This document shows, in pieces, positions 17,386 through 26,825 of a stretch of DNA of 64,000 nucleotides. Source of the DNA: KACC-23026 sp963829575 (GTDB taxonomy: Bacteria > Bacillota > Bacilli > Bacillales > Sporolactobacillaceae); NCBI GenBank assembly GCA_963829575.1, contig CAWHJF010000003.1:186001-250000 (forward strand), given 5' to 3'. The first letter of the stretch is position 1; the number at the start of each line of letters is the position of its first letter. A model generated the notes under the pieces. The model was not told where the DNA came from, searched no databases, and was given only the letters and a program-made list of their open reading frames with translations. A program made the translations under genes and the position numbers.

Positions 17386-19092
17386 ATGAGTTTTGATGGC
17401 ATCGTCACACGATCAGTCGTAAACGAGTTACATAGTGCCCTACATACTGGGCGGATCGTCAAAGTCTATCAACCCCAAGACACCGATCTTCTTCTTCACG
17501 TCCGAGCGGGTAGAACAACACATAAATGGCTCATCTCAGCAAATGCACAGTTTTCACGTACGCATTTGACAACAGAGAGCTTGGAAAACCCAAAAGAGCC
17601 ACCTATGTTTTGCATGGTACTACGGAAGCATCTTGAAGGGGCTTTTATAGAAAAAATCGAACAGCAAGGCTTTGAGCGAACGATTCATGTATCTATAAAA
17701 GGAAAAAACGATATTGGCGACACCGTACAAAAAACGTTAATCATCGAGTTAATGGGTAAGCACAGTAACATCATCTTAGTCGATCACAAAGACATGATTT
17801 TGGATGCGATAAAGCGGTTGTCTCCCGCGGTCAACCGACATCGGACCATTTTGCCGGGTCGACCTTACGTTCTGCCACCTGAACAAGGAAAAGCCAATCC
17901 ATTGGAAATTGATCGCGATGGCTTGCTAAGACGGCTCGATTTCAACGCGGGAAAACTTGATCGGCAGTTGTTAGCCGCGGTTGAAGGCTTTTCGCCTTTG
18001 CTTACAAAGGAAATCGTCTTTCGAGCAGGCCTTAGCCATAAAGAAACACTTCTAGATGCCTTTTTTGCGCTGCAGGATCAAATCAAAAAGCAGGAATTTG
18101 AACCCAATATTGTCCAAGTACCTGGACAGCGGGAAGCGTTTCATGTGATTGCCCTTACTCATTTAGATGGTAAGGTCGAGCGGTATGATTCTGTGAGCGA
18201 AATGCTCGCGTCCTACTACTCGTTGAAGGCGGAATCCGATGCCGTTAAACAAAAAGCCGGTGATCTTGGGCGTGTGGTGTCAACTGAATATAAGAAAAAT
18301 GAGAGTAAGTTGATAAAATTGTATGCCACTTTAAAAGAGTCTGAAGAAGCAGCAACTTATCAATTAAATGGCGAGTTACTCACCGCCCATATGCATATGG
18401 TCAAAAAAGGCGATGCATCTGTTACAGTCGTCAATTATTACGATCCTGAGCAACAGTCGATTGAGATTGCTTTGGATCTCAATCGAACACCGTCTGAAAA
18501 TGCCCAGCGTTATTTTAAAAAATATAACAAATTAAAATCCGCCAAAAAAGCAGTCGAAGAGCAAATTGAGCAAACCAAAGAGGAAATGATCTACTTAGAC
18601 CACGTGTCCCAACAAATTGAATCCGCATCGCTCAGGGATATTGAAGAGATTCGTGAGGAACTTGAAGAAGGCGGGTATGTCCGGAAGCGCAAGCGCCGGG
18701 CAAAGACAACGAAACCTACTAAGCCCGTGATCGAAAGCTATACGGCAACGGATGGCACGACCATTCTGGTTGGTAAAAACAATCGCCAAAACGATTACTT
18801 GACTATGCGATTGGCGGATTCTGAAGACGTTTGGCTCCACACCAAAGATATTCCCGGTTCGCACGTTGTGATCCGTTCAAACTCGCCTAGTGAGGAAACG
18901 ATTAAAGAGGCGGCTGGACTTGCCGCTTACTTTAGCAAATCGCGTTTATCAAGCGGTGTTCCCGTGGACTTCACAGAAGTCAAGCATGTGCGAAAACCTA
19001 ACGGTGCAAAACCTGGTTTTGTCATCTACGATCACCAGAACACCATCTATGTCACTCCAGATGAGCGTTTGGTGCAAAAATTAAAAGTTTAA
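17386..19092 (+). CDS. rqcH: Ribosome quality control protein RqcH (NFACT family)
   Basis: A 568-residue protein that binds obstructed 50S-peptidyl-tRNA and directs alanine tailing of stalled chains. It has an NFACT-N domain from MSFDGIVTRSVVNEL, a central coiled coil rich in K/E (about 290-450) and an NFACT-R domain with DVWLHTKDIPGSHVVIRS near 490-505. The second ATG (17386) is chosen because AGAGAGGG lies 6 nt upstream. It is the only plus-strand gene between rpmB and cotW, runs divergent from yloC and convergent with pyrE, and corresponds to yloA. Confidence 0.95.
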   Translation: MSFDGIVTRSVVNELHSALHTGRIVKVYQPQDTDLLLHVRAGRTTHKWLISANAQFSRTHLTTESLENPKEPPMFCMVLRKHLEGAFIEKIEQQGFERTIHVSIKGKNDIGDTVQKTLIIELMGKHSNIILVDHKDMILDAIKRLSPAVNRHRTILPGRPYVLPPEQGKANPLEIDRDGLLRRLDFNAGKLDRQLLAAVEGFSPLLTKEIVFRAGLSHKETLLDAFFALQDQIKKQEFEPNIVQVPGQREAFHVIALTHLDGKVERYDSVSEMLASYYSLKAESDAVKQKAGDLGRVVSTEYKKNESKLIKLYATLKESEEAATYQLNGELLTAHMHMVKKGDASVTVVNYYDPEQQSIEIALDLNRTPSENAQRYFKKYNKLKSAKKAVEEQIEQTKEEMIYLDHVSQQIESASLRDIEEIREELEEGGYVRKRKRRAKTTKPTKPVIESYTATDGTTILVGKNNRQNDYLTMRLADSEDVWLHTKDIPGSHVVIRSNSPSEETIKEAAGLAAYFSKSRLSSGVPVDFTEVKHVRKPNGAKPGFVIYDHQNTIYVTPDERLVQKLKV

Positions 19093-19094
19093 CT

Positions 19095-19136
19095 AAAACC
19101 GCGGCGCAGTTTCTTAGAAACTTCGTCGCGGTTTTT
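19095..19136 (+). terminator. Terminator of rqcH
   Basis: AAAACCGCGGCG pairs with CGTCGCGGTTTT, with an inner AGTTTC/GAAACT stem, followed by T residues, directly after the stop. Confidence 0.9.
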
Positions 19137-19276
19137 AATGAGAACCAACAAATTAATAATATCTATCGGTTATGACTTATTCCATGCACACAACCACGGC
19201 GAGTTTCTCAGGCCGAGCGTTCATGGGCGCTCCCATTACACACAATCAGGGCGAAATTCATTTTTCTACCGCTTCC

Positions 19277-20408
19277 TGTCCGATTGGGAACTGCTATCGG
19301 ACAGCTCTCGTATTCTTTTTCCGATTCCTGTCCGATTGCGGACCTGCTATCGGACAGCAGTCACACTTTTTTCCCGCTTCTTGTCCGATTGCGGCCCTCT
19401 ATCGGACGGCTCTCGTATTCTTTTTCCGATTCTTGTCCGATTGGGACCTGCTATCGGACAGCTCTCGTATTCCTTTTCCGATTCCTGTCCGATTGGGACC
19501 TGCTATCGGACAGCTCTCGTATTCTTTTTCCGATTCCTGTCCGATTGGGACCTGCTATCGGACAGCTCTCGCATTCTTTTCCCGCTTCCTGTCCGATTGG
19601 GCCTGCTATCGGACAGCTCTCGCATTCTTTTTCCAATTCCTGTCCGATTGGGACCTGCTATCGGACAGCAGTCACACTTTTTTCCCGCTTCCTGTCCGAT
19701 TGCGGCCCTCTATCAGACAGCTCTCGCATTCTTTTCCCGCTTCCTGTCCGATTGGGACCTGCTATCGGACAGCAGTCACACTTTTTTCCCGCTTCTTGTC
19801 CGATTGGGGCCTGCTATCGGACAGCTCTCGCATTCTTTTTCCGATTCCTGTCCGATTGGGACCTGCTATCGGACGGCTCTCGTATTCTTTTTCCGATTCC
19901 TGTCCGATTGGGACCTGCTATCGGACAGCTCTCGCATTCTTTTCCCGCTTCCTGTCCGATTGCGGCCTGCTATCGGACAGCTCTCGCATTCTTTTTCCGA
20001 TTCCTGTCCGATTGGGACCTGCTATCGGACAGCAGTCACACTTTTTTCCCGCTTCCTGTCCGATTGCGGCCCTCTATCAGACAGCTCTCGCATTCTTTTC
20101 CCGCTTCCTGTCCGATTGGGACCTGCTATCGGACAGCAGTCACACTTTTTTCCCGCTTCTTGTCCGATTGGGACTGCTATCGGACAGCTCTCGCATTCCT
20201 TTTCCCGCTTCCTGTCCGATTGGGACCTGCTATCGGACAGCAGTCACACTTTTTTCCCGCTTCTTGTCCAATTGCGGCCCTCTATCGGACTGCTCTCGCA
20301 TTCTTTTCCCGCTTCTTGTCCGATTGCGGCCTGCTATCGGACAGCAGTCACACTTTTTTCCCACTTCTTGTCCGATTGGGACCTGCTATCGGACAGCTCT
20401 CGCATCGT
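19277..20408. repeat. 52-bp tandem hairpin array R2, 22 units
   Basis: TGTCCGAT (or one-base variants) recurs at 19277, 19329, 19382, 19434, 19486, 19538, 19590, 19641 and then every 52 bp to 20369. A unit is an 8-bp inverted repeat TGTCCGAT / ATCGGACA around a loop of about 11 nt (TGGGACCTGCT, TGCGGCCCTCT or TGCGGCCTGCT), then a 25-nt pyrimidine-rich spacer of two types (GCTCTCG... or GCAGTCACAC...). Seventeen of 22 stems are perfect. The unit has no stop codon in any plus frame, so three long overlapping frames appear; 52 is not a multiple of 3 and they are not called as genes. The array fills the gap between convergent rqcH and pyrE. Confidence 0.97.
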
Positions 20409-20457
20409 CTGAGTGTGATTTGACACCCTCCGATCGCAGTGGTCTCAGGTCTCTATT

Positions 20458-20496
20458 AAAAAAACATGGCGGAAGTGTGTTCCCCGCCATGTTTTT
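20458..20496 (-). terminator. Bidirectional terminator after pyrE
   Basis: AAAAACATGGCGG (20460-20472) pairs with CCGCCATGTTTTT (20484-20496), with T-runs on both strands, 2 bp from the pyrE stop. Confidence 0.9.
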
Positions 20497-20497
20497 C

Positions 20498-21139
20498 TTA
20501 TAACCAAGCTTCACTTTTTGGATCCGCATGCCAGACGCGTAGTTTTTCAAGCTGGGCATCGGTCACAGAACCGCGTGTACGAGCTTGTTCAATCAGTTCA
20601 GGAAAATCAGTTAACGTGACAAATGGTACATTCGCCTCTTTAAAATTGAGCGTCGCCGCTTCTAAGCCATATGTAAAAATGGCAACTGCACCGACCACTT
20701 CTGCACCTTCTTCACGAATTGCCTCAGCTGCAGACAAGACACTGCCACCTGTTGAAATCAAATCTTCAACAATGACCACTTTTTGACCAGGTTGGACTAA
20801 GCCTTCAATCCGTTTCTTTTTGCCATGGGATTTCGCAGATCCACGGATATACGCCATAGGCAAATTCATCCGTTCACTCACCCATGCTGCATGTGGAATT
20901 CCTGCAGTAGCCGTTCCAGCAATCACATCTACATCTGGAAAATGGGCGTTGATTTGTGCCACCATCCCGTTCGCAATCGCGCCTCTTATTTCAGGATAAG
21001 AAAGCGTCAAACGATTGTCACAGTAGATTGGACTCTTTAAGCCAGACGACCAAGTAAACGGATCATCTGGAGAAAGCACCACCGCGTTGATCGCGAGCAA
21101 CTCGCTCGCAAGCTTTGCTTTTAATGAGGGTTCAGGCAT
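20498..21139 (-). CDS. pyrE: Orotate phosphoribosyltransferase
   Basis: A 213-residue enzyme joining orotate and PRPP to give OMP. The PRPP loop reads VVIVEDLISTGGS, and the orotate-binding CDNRLTLSYPEIR lies near residue 45. ATG 21139 is preferred (GGAG plus 8 nt) over longer upstream frames inside pyrF; the overlap with the pyrF stop is 8 bp. It is the last gene of the pyr operon, followed by a terminator. Confidence 0.97.
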   Translation of the reverse strand: MPEPSLKAKLASELLAINAVVLSPDDPFTWSSGLKSPIYCDNRLTLSYPEIRGAIANGMVAQINAHFPDVDVIAGTATAGIPHAAWVSERMNLPMAYIRGSAKSHGKKKRIEGLVQPGQKVVIVEDLISTGGSVLSAAEAIREEGAEVVGAVAIFTYGLEAATLNFKEANVPFVTLTDFPELIEQARTRGSVTDAQLEKLRVWHADPKSEAWL

Positions 21140-21875
21140 GTCCTTCACTCCATTCTTTACATACTTTTTCATACGCACGAACCGGATTGTCGGCTTTTGT
21201 AATGCTTCGTCCGACCACAATATAATCACTTTTTAATTCTCGAGCTTTAAGAGGGGTCGCAACCCGTTTCTGATCGCCTACTGCATCGCCCAAAAGACGA
21301 ATGCCTGGGGTTACCGTCAGAAAATCTTCCCGTGTCTGCGCTTTGATGAGTTCGGATTCCCAAGCGGAACACACCACCCCGTCCATCCCACTTTTGTCAG
21401 CGGTCTGGGCATAGCTCGCAATCACGTCTTCAAGGGGCTTATGGATTAAAAGATCAGCCTCAAGCATTGTTTGATCGGTGCTTGTCAGTTGCGTGACCGC
21501 GATACATAACGGACGAGTAGAACCTGCAAGCGTTCCAGCCTCCAACCCTTCGATCGCCGCTTCCATCATCTGAGAACCACCTGCTGCATGAACGTTCACC
21601 ATATCCGCCCCAAGTCTCGCCAGGCCTTTCATCGCCTGTTTGACGGTGTTCGGAATGTCATGAAGCTTCAAATCTAGAAAAACGAAATACCCTTGTGCTT
21701 TCAAATTGTCAATGAGTTTTGGACCTTCTTGATAAAAAAGCTCCATCCCAACTTTTACCGAAGGCTTAGCTTGAGAAAAGTTTTTTAAAAATGATAATGT
21801 CGTGTCCGCATTGGCAAAATCCAAAGCCACAATAACTGGCTTCGTATCGAGACCAAGATTTTGGGATGTATTCAT
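21132..21875 (-). CDS. pyrF: Orotidine 5'-phosphate decarboxylase
   Basis: A 247-residue TIM-barrel enzyme producing UMP from OMP. The substrate Asp is in PVIVALDFAN (near residue 18) and the catalytic D-K-x-x-D tetrad is in FLDLKLHDIPNTV. A GGGGGGC ribosome site precedes the ATG. It lies 23 bp after pyrD and overlaps pyrE. Confidence 0.97.
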   Translation of the reverse strand: MNTSQNLGLDTKPVIVALDFANADTTLSFLKNFSQAKPSVKVGMELFYQEGPKLIDNLKAQGYFVFLDLKLHDIPNTVKQAMKGLARLGADMVNVHAAGGSQMMEAAIEGLEAGTLAGSTRPLCIAVTQLTSTDQTMLEADLLIHKPLEDVIASYAQTADKSGMDGVVCSAWESELIKAQTREDFLTVTPGIRLLGDAVGDQKRVATPLKARELKSDYIVVGRSITKADNPVRAYEKVCKEWSEGHA

Positions 21876-21898
21876 AAAATTAGCCCCCCTGCACTTTT

Positions 21899-22825
21899 TT
21901 AAACCCGTTCAGAAACTTTCCAACTCCGACCGATGATGTCCTTCACATCCGTAACGCCAAGCTCTTCTAAAGCTGCAGGAAGGTCATCGATGAGCATTGG
22001 ACAAATCATCGGATCAACAAAGTTAGCGGTTCCGACAGCTACACAACTAGCCCCTGCCATTAAAAATTCGATCACATCATCTACAGTTTGAACGCCACCC
22101 ATTCCAATAATCGGAATCGACACATGCTGACTAACTTCATAAATCATTCGAATCGCGACAGGTTTAATCGCTGGACCGCTTAATCCACCTGAACGGTTAG
22201 CAAGGATCGGTTGACCGGTTTTTCGATCCAGTCGCATCCCGAGTAAGGTGTTGATCATCGATAAACCATCTGCACCAGCGCCCTCTATAGCTTTGGCCAT
22301 CGTGACAATATCGGTGACATTCGGAGAGAGTTTGACATATACAGGGACTTCTGAAACGCGCTTCACTTTTTCAGTAACACGCGCCGCGATCTCAGGATCC
22401 GTTCCAAAGGTAATCCCGCCTTCTTTGACATTCGGGCACGAGATGTTGAGCTCTAAAGCCGAAACGATTCCGGCTTGTCCAAGCCTCCGGGCCACTTCGA
22501 CATAATCCTCTTCTGTCGAACCGGCAATATTGGCTAAAAGTGGTGTCGCGCATAGTTCTTTAAGAGCTGGAATTTCTTTTTCAATAATCTTATCTACACC
22601 TGGATTTTGAAGGCCTATTGCGTTTAACATTCCGGCTGTTGTTTCCGCCACACGAGGCGTCGGATTGCCAAATCGAGGTTCCAAGGTCGCGGCTTTAATT
22701 GCAATAGCCCCAAGGTGGTTTAAATCATAGAACTTGGCATACTCTTGACCAAATGCAAAGCATCCTGAAGCCGGCATCACCGGATTTTTCATCGATAAGC
22801 CGGGTAATTCGATTCCGATATTCAT
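21899..22825 (-). CDS. pyrD: Dihydroorotate dehydrogenase B, catalytic subunit
   Basis: A 308-residue FMN enzyme of class 1B, oxidising dihydroorotate with electrons passed to NAD through PyrK. Class 1 uses a catalytic Cys, visible in ELNISCPNVKEGG. NTLLGMRLDRKTGQP and the GMGGV phosphate site are also present. It overlaps the pyrK stop by 4 bp, consistent with the heterotetramer PyrD2-PyrK2. Confidence 0.97.
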   Translation of the reverse strand: MNIGIELPGLSMKNPVMPASGCFAFGQEYAKFYDLNHLGAIAIKAATLEPRFGNPTPRVAETTAGMLNAIGLQNPGVDKIIEKEIPALKELCATPLLANIAGSTEEDYVEVARRLGQAGIVSALELNISCPNVKEGGITFGTDPEIAARVTEKVKRVSEVPVYVKLSPNVTDIVTMAKAIEGAGADGLSMINTLLGMRLDRKTGQPILANRSGGLSGPAIKPVAIRMIYEVSQHVSIPIIGMGGVQTVDDVIEFLMAGASCVAVGTANFVDPMICPMLIDDLPAALEELGVTDVKDIIGRSWKVSERV

Positions 22826-23604
22826 GACAAGACCACCTCTCCTGCCCGGAATACAGGCCCATCTGTACAGACTTTCTTATAAGAGGCGCCACTTGGATCA
22901 TCCGGTGTGTGGCACACGCAGGCGAGACATGCCCCGATCCCGCACCCCATGCGTTGTTCAAGCGACAGAAAGACTGGGTGCGTGGCACTGTATGCATGCT
23001 CTAAGGCTTTAAGCATTGGAATGGGACCACATGAATATAACGCATCAAACGTAATGCCTTCCGACTGAATGACATCCGTGACAAACCCTTGTTGTCCACG
23101 GGTACCATCAACTGTTGCAATATAGGTTGGACCGAGTTCACGAAACGCGTCTTCATAGAACACGACAGATTCCGTTTGAAAACCGAGCACATGCGTCACC
23201 TGTACACCGCGAGCTTTCAATGCTTTGGATAACAAGTAAAGCGGTGGAACACCGACACCGCCCCCAACTAATAATGCATGCCCTGATTCGGCGATTTCTT
23301 CTATCGGGAAGCCCTGTCCAAGTGGTCCAAGGACGTCCAAGCACTCGCCTGTTTTGGTTAGAGAAAGTTGACGTGTGCCTTCACCATCCGCACGATAAAT
23401 CATAGTGACTTTTTCTTTGTCAGAATCGACATCACAAAGACTGATTGGTCTTCTTAGTAAAGGAAGGAGACCGTTTCCTACTTTGACATGAAAAAATTGA
23501 CCCGGTTGACGGACCTCTTTTGCAAGAGGCCCTTTCACAACCAGTTCAAAAATATCTAACGCGATTTTCTTATTTGAGACAACTTCCATTCGTTCCGTTC
23601 TCAA
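22822..23604 (-). CDS. pyrK: Dihydroorotate dehydrogenase B, electron transfer subunit
   Basis: A 260-residue FAD/[2Fe-2S] protein that passes electrons from PyrD to NAD. The flavin motif RRPISLCD, a GGGVGVPPLY nucleotide site and the C-terminal cluster CGIGACLACVCH plus a later Cys (KKVCTDGP) are present. The TTG at 23604 is preferred: GGTGG lies upstream and the N-terminus then aligns residue for residue with B. subtilis PyrK up to VVSN. It overlaps the carB stop by 4 bp. Confidence 0.96.
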   Translation of the reverse strand: MRTERMEVVSNKKIALDIFELVVKGPLAKEVRQPGQFFHVKVGNGLLPLLRRPISLCDVDSDKEKVTMIYRADGEGTRQLSLTKTGECLDVLGPLGQGFPIEEIAESGHALLVGGGVGVPPLYLLSKALKARGVQVTHVLGFQTESVVFYEDAFRELGPTYIATVDGTRGQQGFVTDVIQSEGITFDALYSCGPIPMLKALEHAYSATHPVFLSLEQRMGCGIGACLACVCHTPDDPSGASYKKVCTDGPVFRAGEVVLS

Positions 23605-26600
23605 GAGGTCACCACCGCTTTACGTGGGCCGACGGATTGTGGCATCGCTTCGGCACTAAAGGTGAAGGACTCAATCACACGGAGCAACGCATCTGTTGTG
23701 TCGAGTGAGGTTAAACACACCACACCATTTTCAACCGACTCACGGCGAATTCGGAAGCCATCACGGGACGCTTGCTTTCCTTTAGTAAGGGTATTGACGA
23801 CAAATTGTGCTTTTCCTTCGCGAATTGTGCTAAGAAGATTAGGCTGATCGGCCTCCCCTTTACCAATTTTGTTGACAACGGTTGACTCAATGCCATGCGT
23901 CTTAAGAAGCTTAGCTGTTCCTTCAGTCGCGAGAATGTGATAGCCGATATTTGCAAAGCGCTGAATAAGTGGAAGGGCTTCTTCTTTGTCCTTATCTGCT
24001 ACCGTGAAGAGGACGGAACCAAAGGTTGGAATGGTCATCCCGCTTGCAAGAAGTCCTTTGTATAACGCTTTTTCTAACGTGCGGTCACGTCCCATGACCT
24101 CACCGGTTGATTTCATCTCAGGTCCAAGGTTAATGTCCACACTTCTTAGTTTCGCAAAGGAGAAGACTGGGACTTTAACAAACACTTCATTCGGCTCATC
24201 ATGATAGCCTGTTCCAAATCCTTGAGAGACTAGGTCTTGGCCAAGAATCGCACGGGTTGCGATATTCGCCATAGGAACACCCGTAATTTTACTCAAAAAT
24301 GGAACCGTCCGGCTGGAACGTGGGTTCACTTCTAAGACGTAGACTTCTTCGTTTTGGACAACGAATTGGATGTTTAACAAGCCAATAATTTTTAAGCCTT
24401 TTGCAATTTTAACCGTCGTTTCAATAATTTTGTCTTTCACCGATTGACTTAAGTTTTGCGACGGGTAGACCGCAATCGAGTCACCCGAGTGAACGCCGGC
24501 TCGTTCGATGTGTTCCATGATGCCTGGAATGTACACATCTTTACCGTCAGAAATGCCGTCCACTTCGACTTCAGTTCCAACTAAGTAACGGTCGACAAGC
24601 ACCGGATGGTCTGGATTTACTTTTACAGCGTTGGTCATGTATTGAACAAGTTCCGCTTCTTGATAGACGATTTCCATAGCACGGCCACCTAGAACATAGG
24701 ATGGGCGAACTAAGACTGGATAACCAATTCTCGTGGCAATCTTGATGGCTTCATCAGTTGAGAAGGCCGTTTTCCCTTTTGGACGGGCAATGTCAAGGCG
24801 CGTCATCAGCTGCTCAAACTTGTCGCGGTCTTCCGCTTCGTCCATCGCCTCAAGTGACGTACCCAGGATTTTTACACCGCGTGCGCTAAGTTCTGCTGCC
24901 AAGTTGATTGCGGTTTGCCCCCCAAATTGGACGATGACACCTTTTGGTTGTTCCAGTTCAACCACATGCATCACATCTTCAACAGTCAAAGGCTCCACGT
25001 AGAGCTTATCTGAGACACTAAAGTCTGTTGAGACGGTTTCAGGGTTGTTGTTAATAATAATGGCTTCATACCCACACTCTTTGATCGCCCATACCGTGTG
25101 AACAGTGGCATAGTCAAATTCAATCCCTTGACCAATGCGGATTGGACCCGAACCGAGTACAATGACTTTTTCTCGATCGCTACGAACACTCTCGTTCTCT
25201 TCTTCATAAGTGCTGTAATAATATGGGGTTTCCGACTCAAACTCGCCTGAACAAGTATCCACCATTTTATAGACAGGGAAAAGACCGGATTGTTTTCTCG
25301 TTTGATAAATCTCACGCTCTGGGAGATCCCAAATTCTTGCAATCGCTCGGTCGGAGAAACCGGAATGCTTGGCTTTTTTTAGAACGTCTTGGTCTTGAAC
25401 GTTTGCTTTCAACTCCTCTTCAAGATCAATGATGGCTTTGATTTTTTGAAGGAAGTAACGGTCAATTTTGGTCAAGGACCAGATCTCATCTATTGTTGTG
25501 CCGCGACGGAAGGATTCTGAGATATAGAAAATCCGTTCGTCATCCATTTTTTCAATGCCGCGAACTAATTCTTCATTACTCAGGTCTGCAATGGTTTGCG
25601 ACCAGAGATGATCATAACCGGCTTCAAGAGAACGGATAGCTTTAAGTAAAGACTCTTCCAATGTGCGTCCCATTGCGAGGACTTCACCCGTTGCTTTCAT
25701 TTGCGTTCCTAATGTACGTTTTGCGGTATCAAATTTATCGAATGGCCATCTTGGCATTTTTGTTACTACATAGTCAATGGATGGCTCAAAACTTGCATAA
25801 GTGGTTCCCGTTATTGCATTTTTGATTTCATCGAGGTGATAGCCCACTGCAATCTTTGCAGCCACTTTTGCAATTGGATAACCCGTTGCTTTAGAAGCAA
25901 GCGCTGAAGACCGGCTAACACGCGGGTTCACTTCGATGATGTAGTAATTTTCACTATTTGGATCAAGGGCAAGCTGAACATTACAGCCGCCTTCGATTTT
26001 CAATTCGCGCACAATTCTCAGAGAGACGCTACGAAGACGTTGAAGGTCGCGATCGCTAAGAGTTTGAGTCGGTGCAGTGACAATGGAATCCCCTGTGTGA
26101 ATCCCAACTGGGTCGATGTTTTCCATTGGGCAAATCGCAATCGTCCCATCGTTCGCGTCACGCATGACTTCAAATTCCACTTCCTTGAATCCCGCAATGC
26201 TTTTCTCAATCAAAACTTGATGGACAGGGCTTAATTTCAAACCGTTGGCCGCGACTTCTTCCAGGCCTTCTGAATCTTTGACGATCCCGCCACCTGTTCC
26301 CCCTAAGGTATAAGCAGGGCGAATAATGAGTGGGAAGCCAGTGAGTTCGGCAAATTCGCGCGCCTCATCCATATTATTGATGATTCGGCTCTCAGGAACG
26401 GGTTCACCGAGATGAACCATAAGTTTGCGGAATAAATCACGGTCTTCCGCTTGTTTGATCGAATCGAGTTTCGTCCCAAGAAGTTCAATTCCGTATTCAT
26501 CTAAAATACCAATTTTATCAAGCTCCATCGCCATGTTAAGGCCGGTTTGCCCGCCTAATGTCGCAAGTATACCGTCTGGACGTTCTTTACGAATAATTCG

Positions 26601-26825
26601 ACTTACAAATTCAATATTAATAGGCTCGATATAAACACGATCTGCTGTTTCAGAGTCCGTCATAATGGTCGCTGGATTTGAGTTAATAAGGACCACTTCA
26701 TACCCTTCTTCTTTTAAAGCGCGGCAAGCTTGAGTACCAGAATAGTCGAACTCAGCAGCTTGACCAATGATGATTGGACCCGAACCAATGACAAGAATTC
26801 TTTTAATATCAGTGCGTTTAGGCAT
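23601..26825 (-). CDS. carB: Carbamoyl-phosphate synthase large chain
   Basis: A 1074-residue synthetase with two homologous ATP-grasp halves, each opening with a VIGSGPIIIGQ or VLGSGPIRIGQ-type motif (near residues 10 and 560), and a C-terminal MGS-like allosteric domain. It makes carbamoyl phosphate from bicarbonate, two ATP and ammonia channelled from CarA. ATG 26825 overlaps the carA end; a longer frame to 26855 lacks homology. It sits inside the PyrR-controlled operon, so this is probably the pyrimidine-specific copy; an arginine-specific paralogue may exist elsewhere. Confidence 0.97.
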   Translation of the reverse strand: MPKRTDIKRILVIGSGPIIIGQAAEFDYSGTQACRALKEEGYEVVLINSNPATIMTDSETADRVYIEPINIEFVSRIIRKERPDGILATLGGQTGLNMAMELDKIGILDEYGIELLGTKLDSIKQAEDRDLFRKLMVHLGEPVPESRIINNMDEAREFAELTGFPLIIRPAYTLGGTGGGIVKDSEGLEEVAANGLKLSPVHQVLIEKSIAGFKEVEFEVMRDANDGTIAICPMENIDPVGIHTGDSIVTAPTQTLSDRDLQRLRSVSLRIVRELKIEGGCNVQLALDPNSENYYIIEVNPRVSRSSALASKATGYPIAKVAAKIAVGYHLDEIKNAITGTTYASFEPSIDYVVTKMPRWPFDKFDTAKRTLGTQMKATGEVLAMGRTLEESLLKAIRSLEAGYDHLWSQTIADLSNEELVRGIEKMDDERIFYISESFRRGTTIDEIWSLTKIDRYFLQKIKAIIDLEEELKANVQDQDVLKKAKHSGFSDRAIARIWDLPEREIYQTRKQSGLFPVYKMVDTCSGEFESETPYYYSTYEEENESVRSDREKVIVLGSGPIRIGQGIEFDYATVHTVWAIKECGYEAIIINNNPETVSTDFSVSDKLYVEPLTVEDVMHVVELEQPKGVIVQFGGQTAINLAAELSARGVKILGTSLEAMDEAEDRDKFEQLMTRLDIARPKGKTAFSTDEAIKIATRIGYPVLVRPSYVLGGRAMEIVYQEAELVQYMTNAVKVNPDHPVLVDRYLVGTEVEVDGISDGKDVYIPGIMEHIERAGVHSGDSIAVYPSQNLSQSVKDKIIETTVKIAKGLKIIGLLNIQFVVQNEEVYVLEVNPRSSRTVPFLSKITGVPMANIATRAILGQDLVSQGFGTGYHDEPNEVFVKVPVFSFAKLRSVDINLGPEMKSTGEVMGRDRTLEKALYKGLLASGMTIPTFGSVLFTVADKDKEEALPLIQRFANIGYHILATEGTAKLLKTHGIESTVVNKIGKGEADQPNLLSTIREGKAQFVVNTLTKGKQASRDGFRIRRESVENGVVCLTSLDTTDALLRVIESFTFSAEAMPQSVGPRKAVVTS

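Noticed and set aside
17196..17462. 88-codon minus-strand frame between yloC and rqcH
   Set aside because: It crosses the rqcH promoter and start on the opposite strand and has no family features or ribosome site.
19277..20408. CRISPR array
   Set aside because: There are no unique spacers: loops and spacers come in two or three recurring types, the whole unit is repeated, and no cas genes are near.
19138..20503. Three overlapping plus-strand open frames of 379-443 codons
   Set aside because: They are a by-product of a 52-bp unit that lacks stop codons in all three plus frames; 52 is not a multiple of 3, so each frame just gives the same peptide in shifted phase. No ribosome site or family match.
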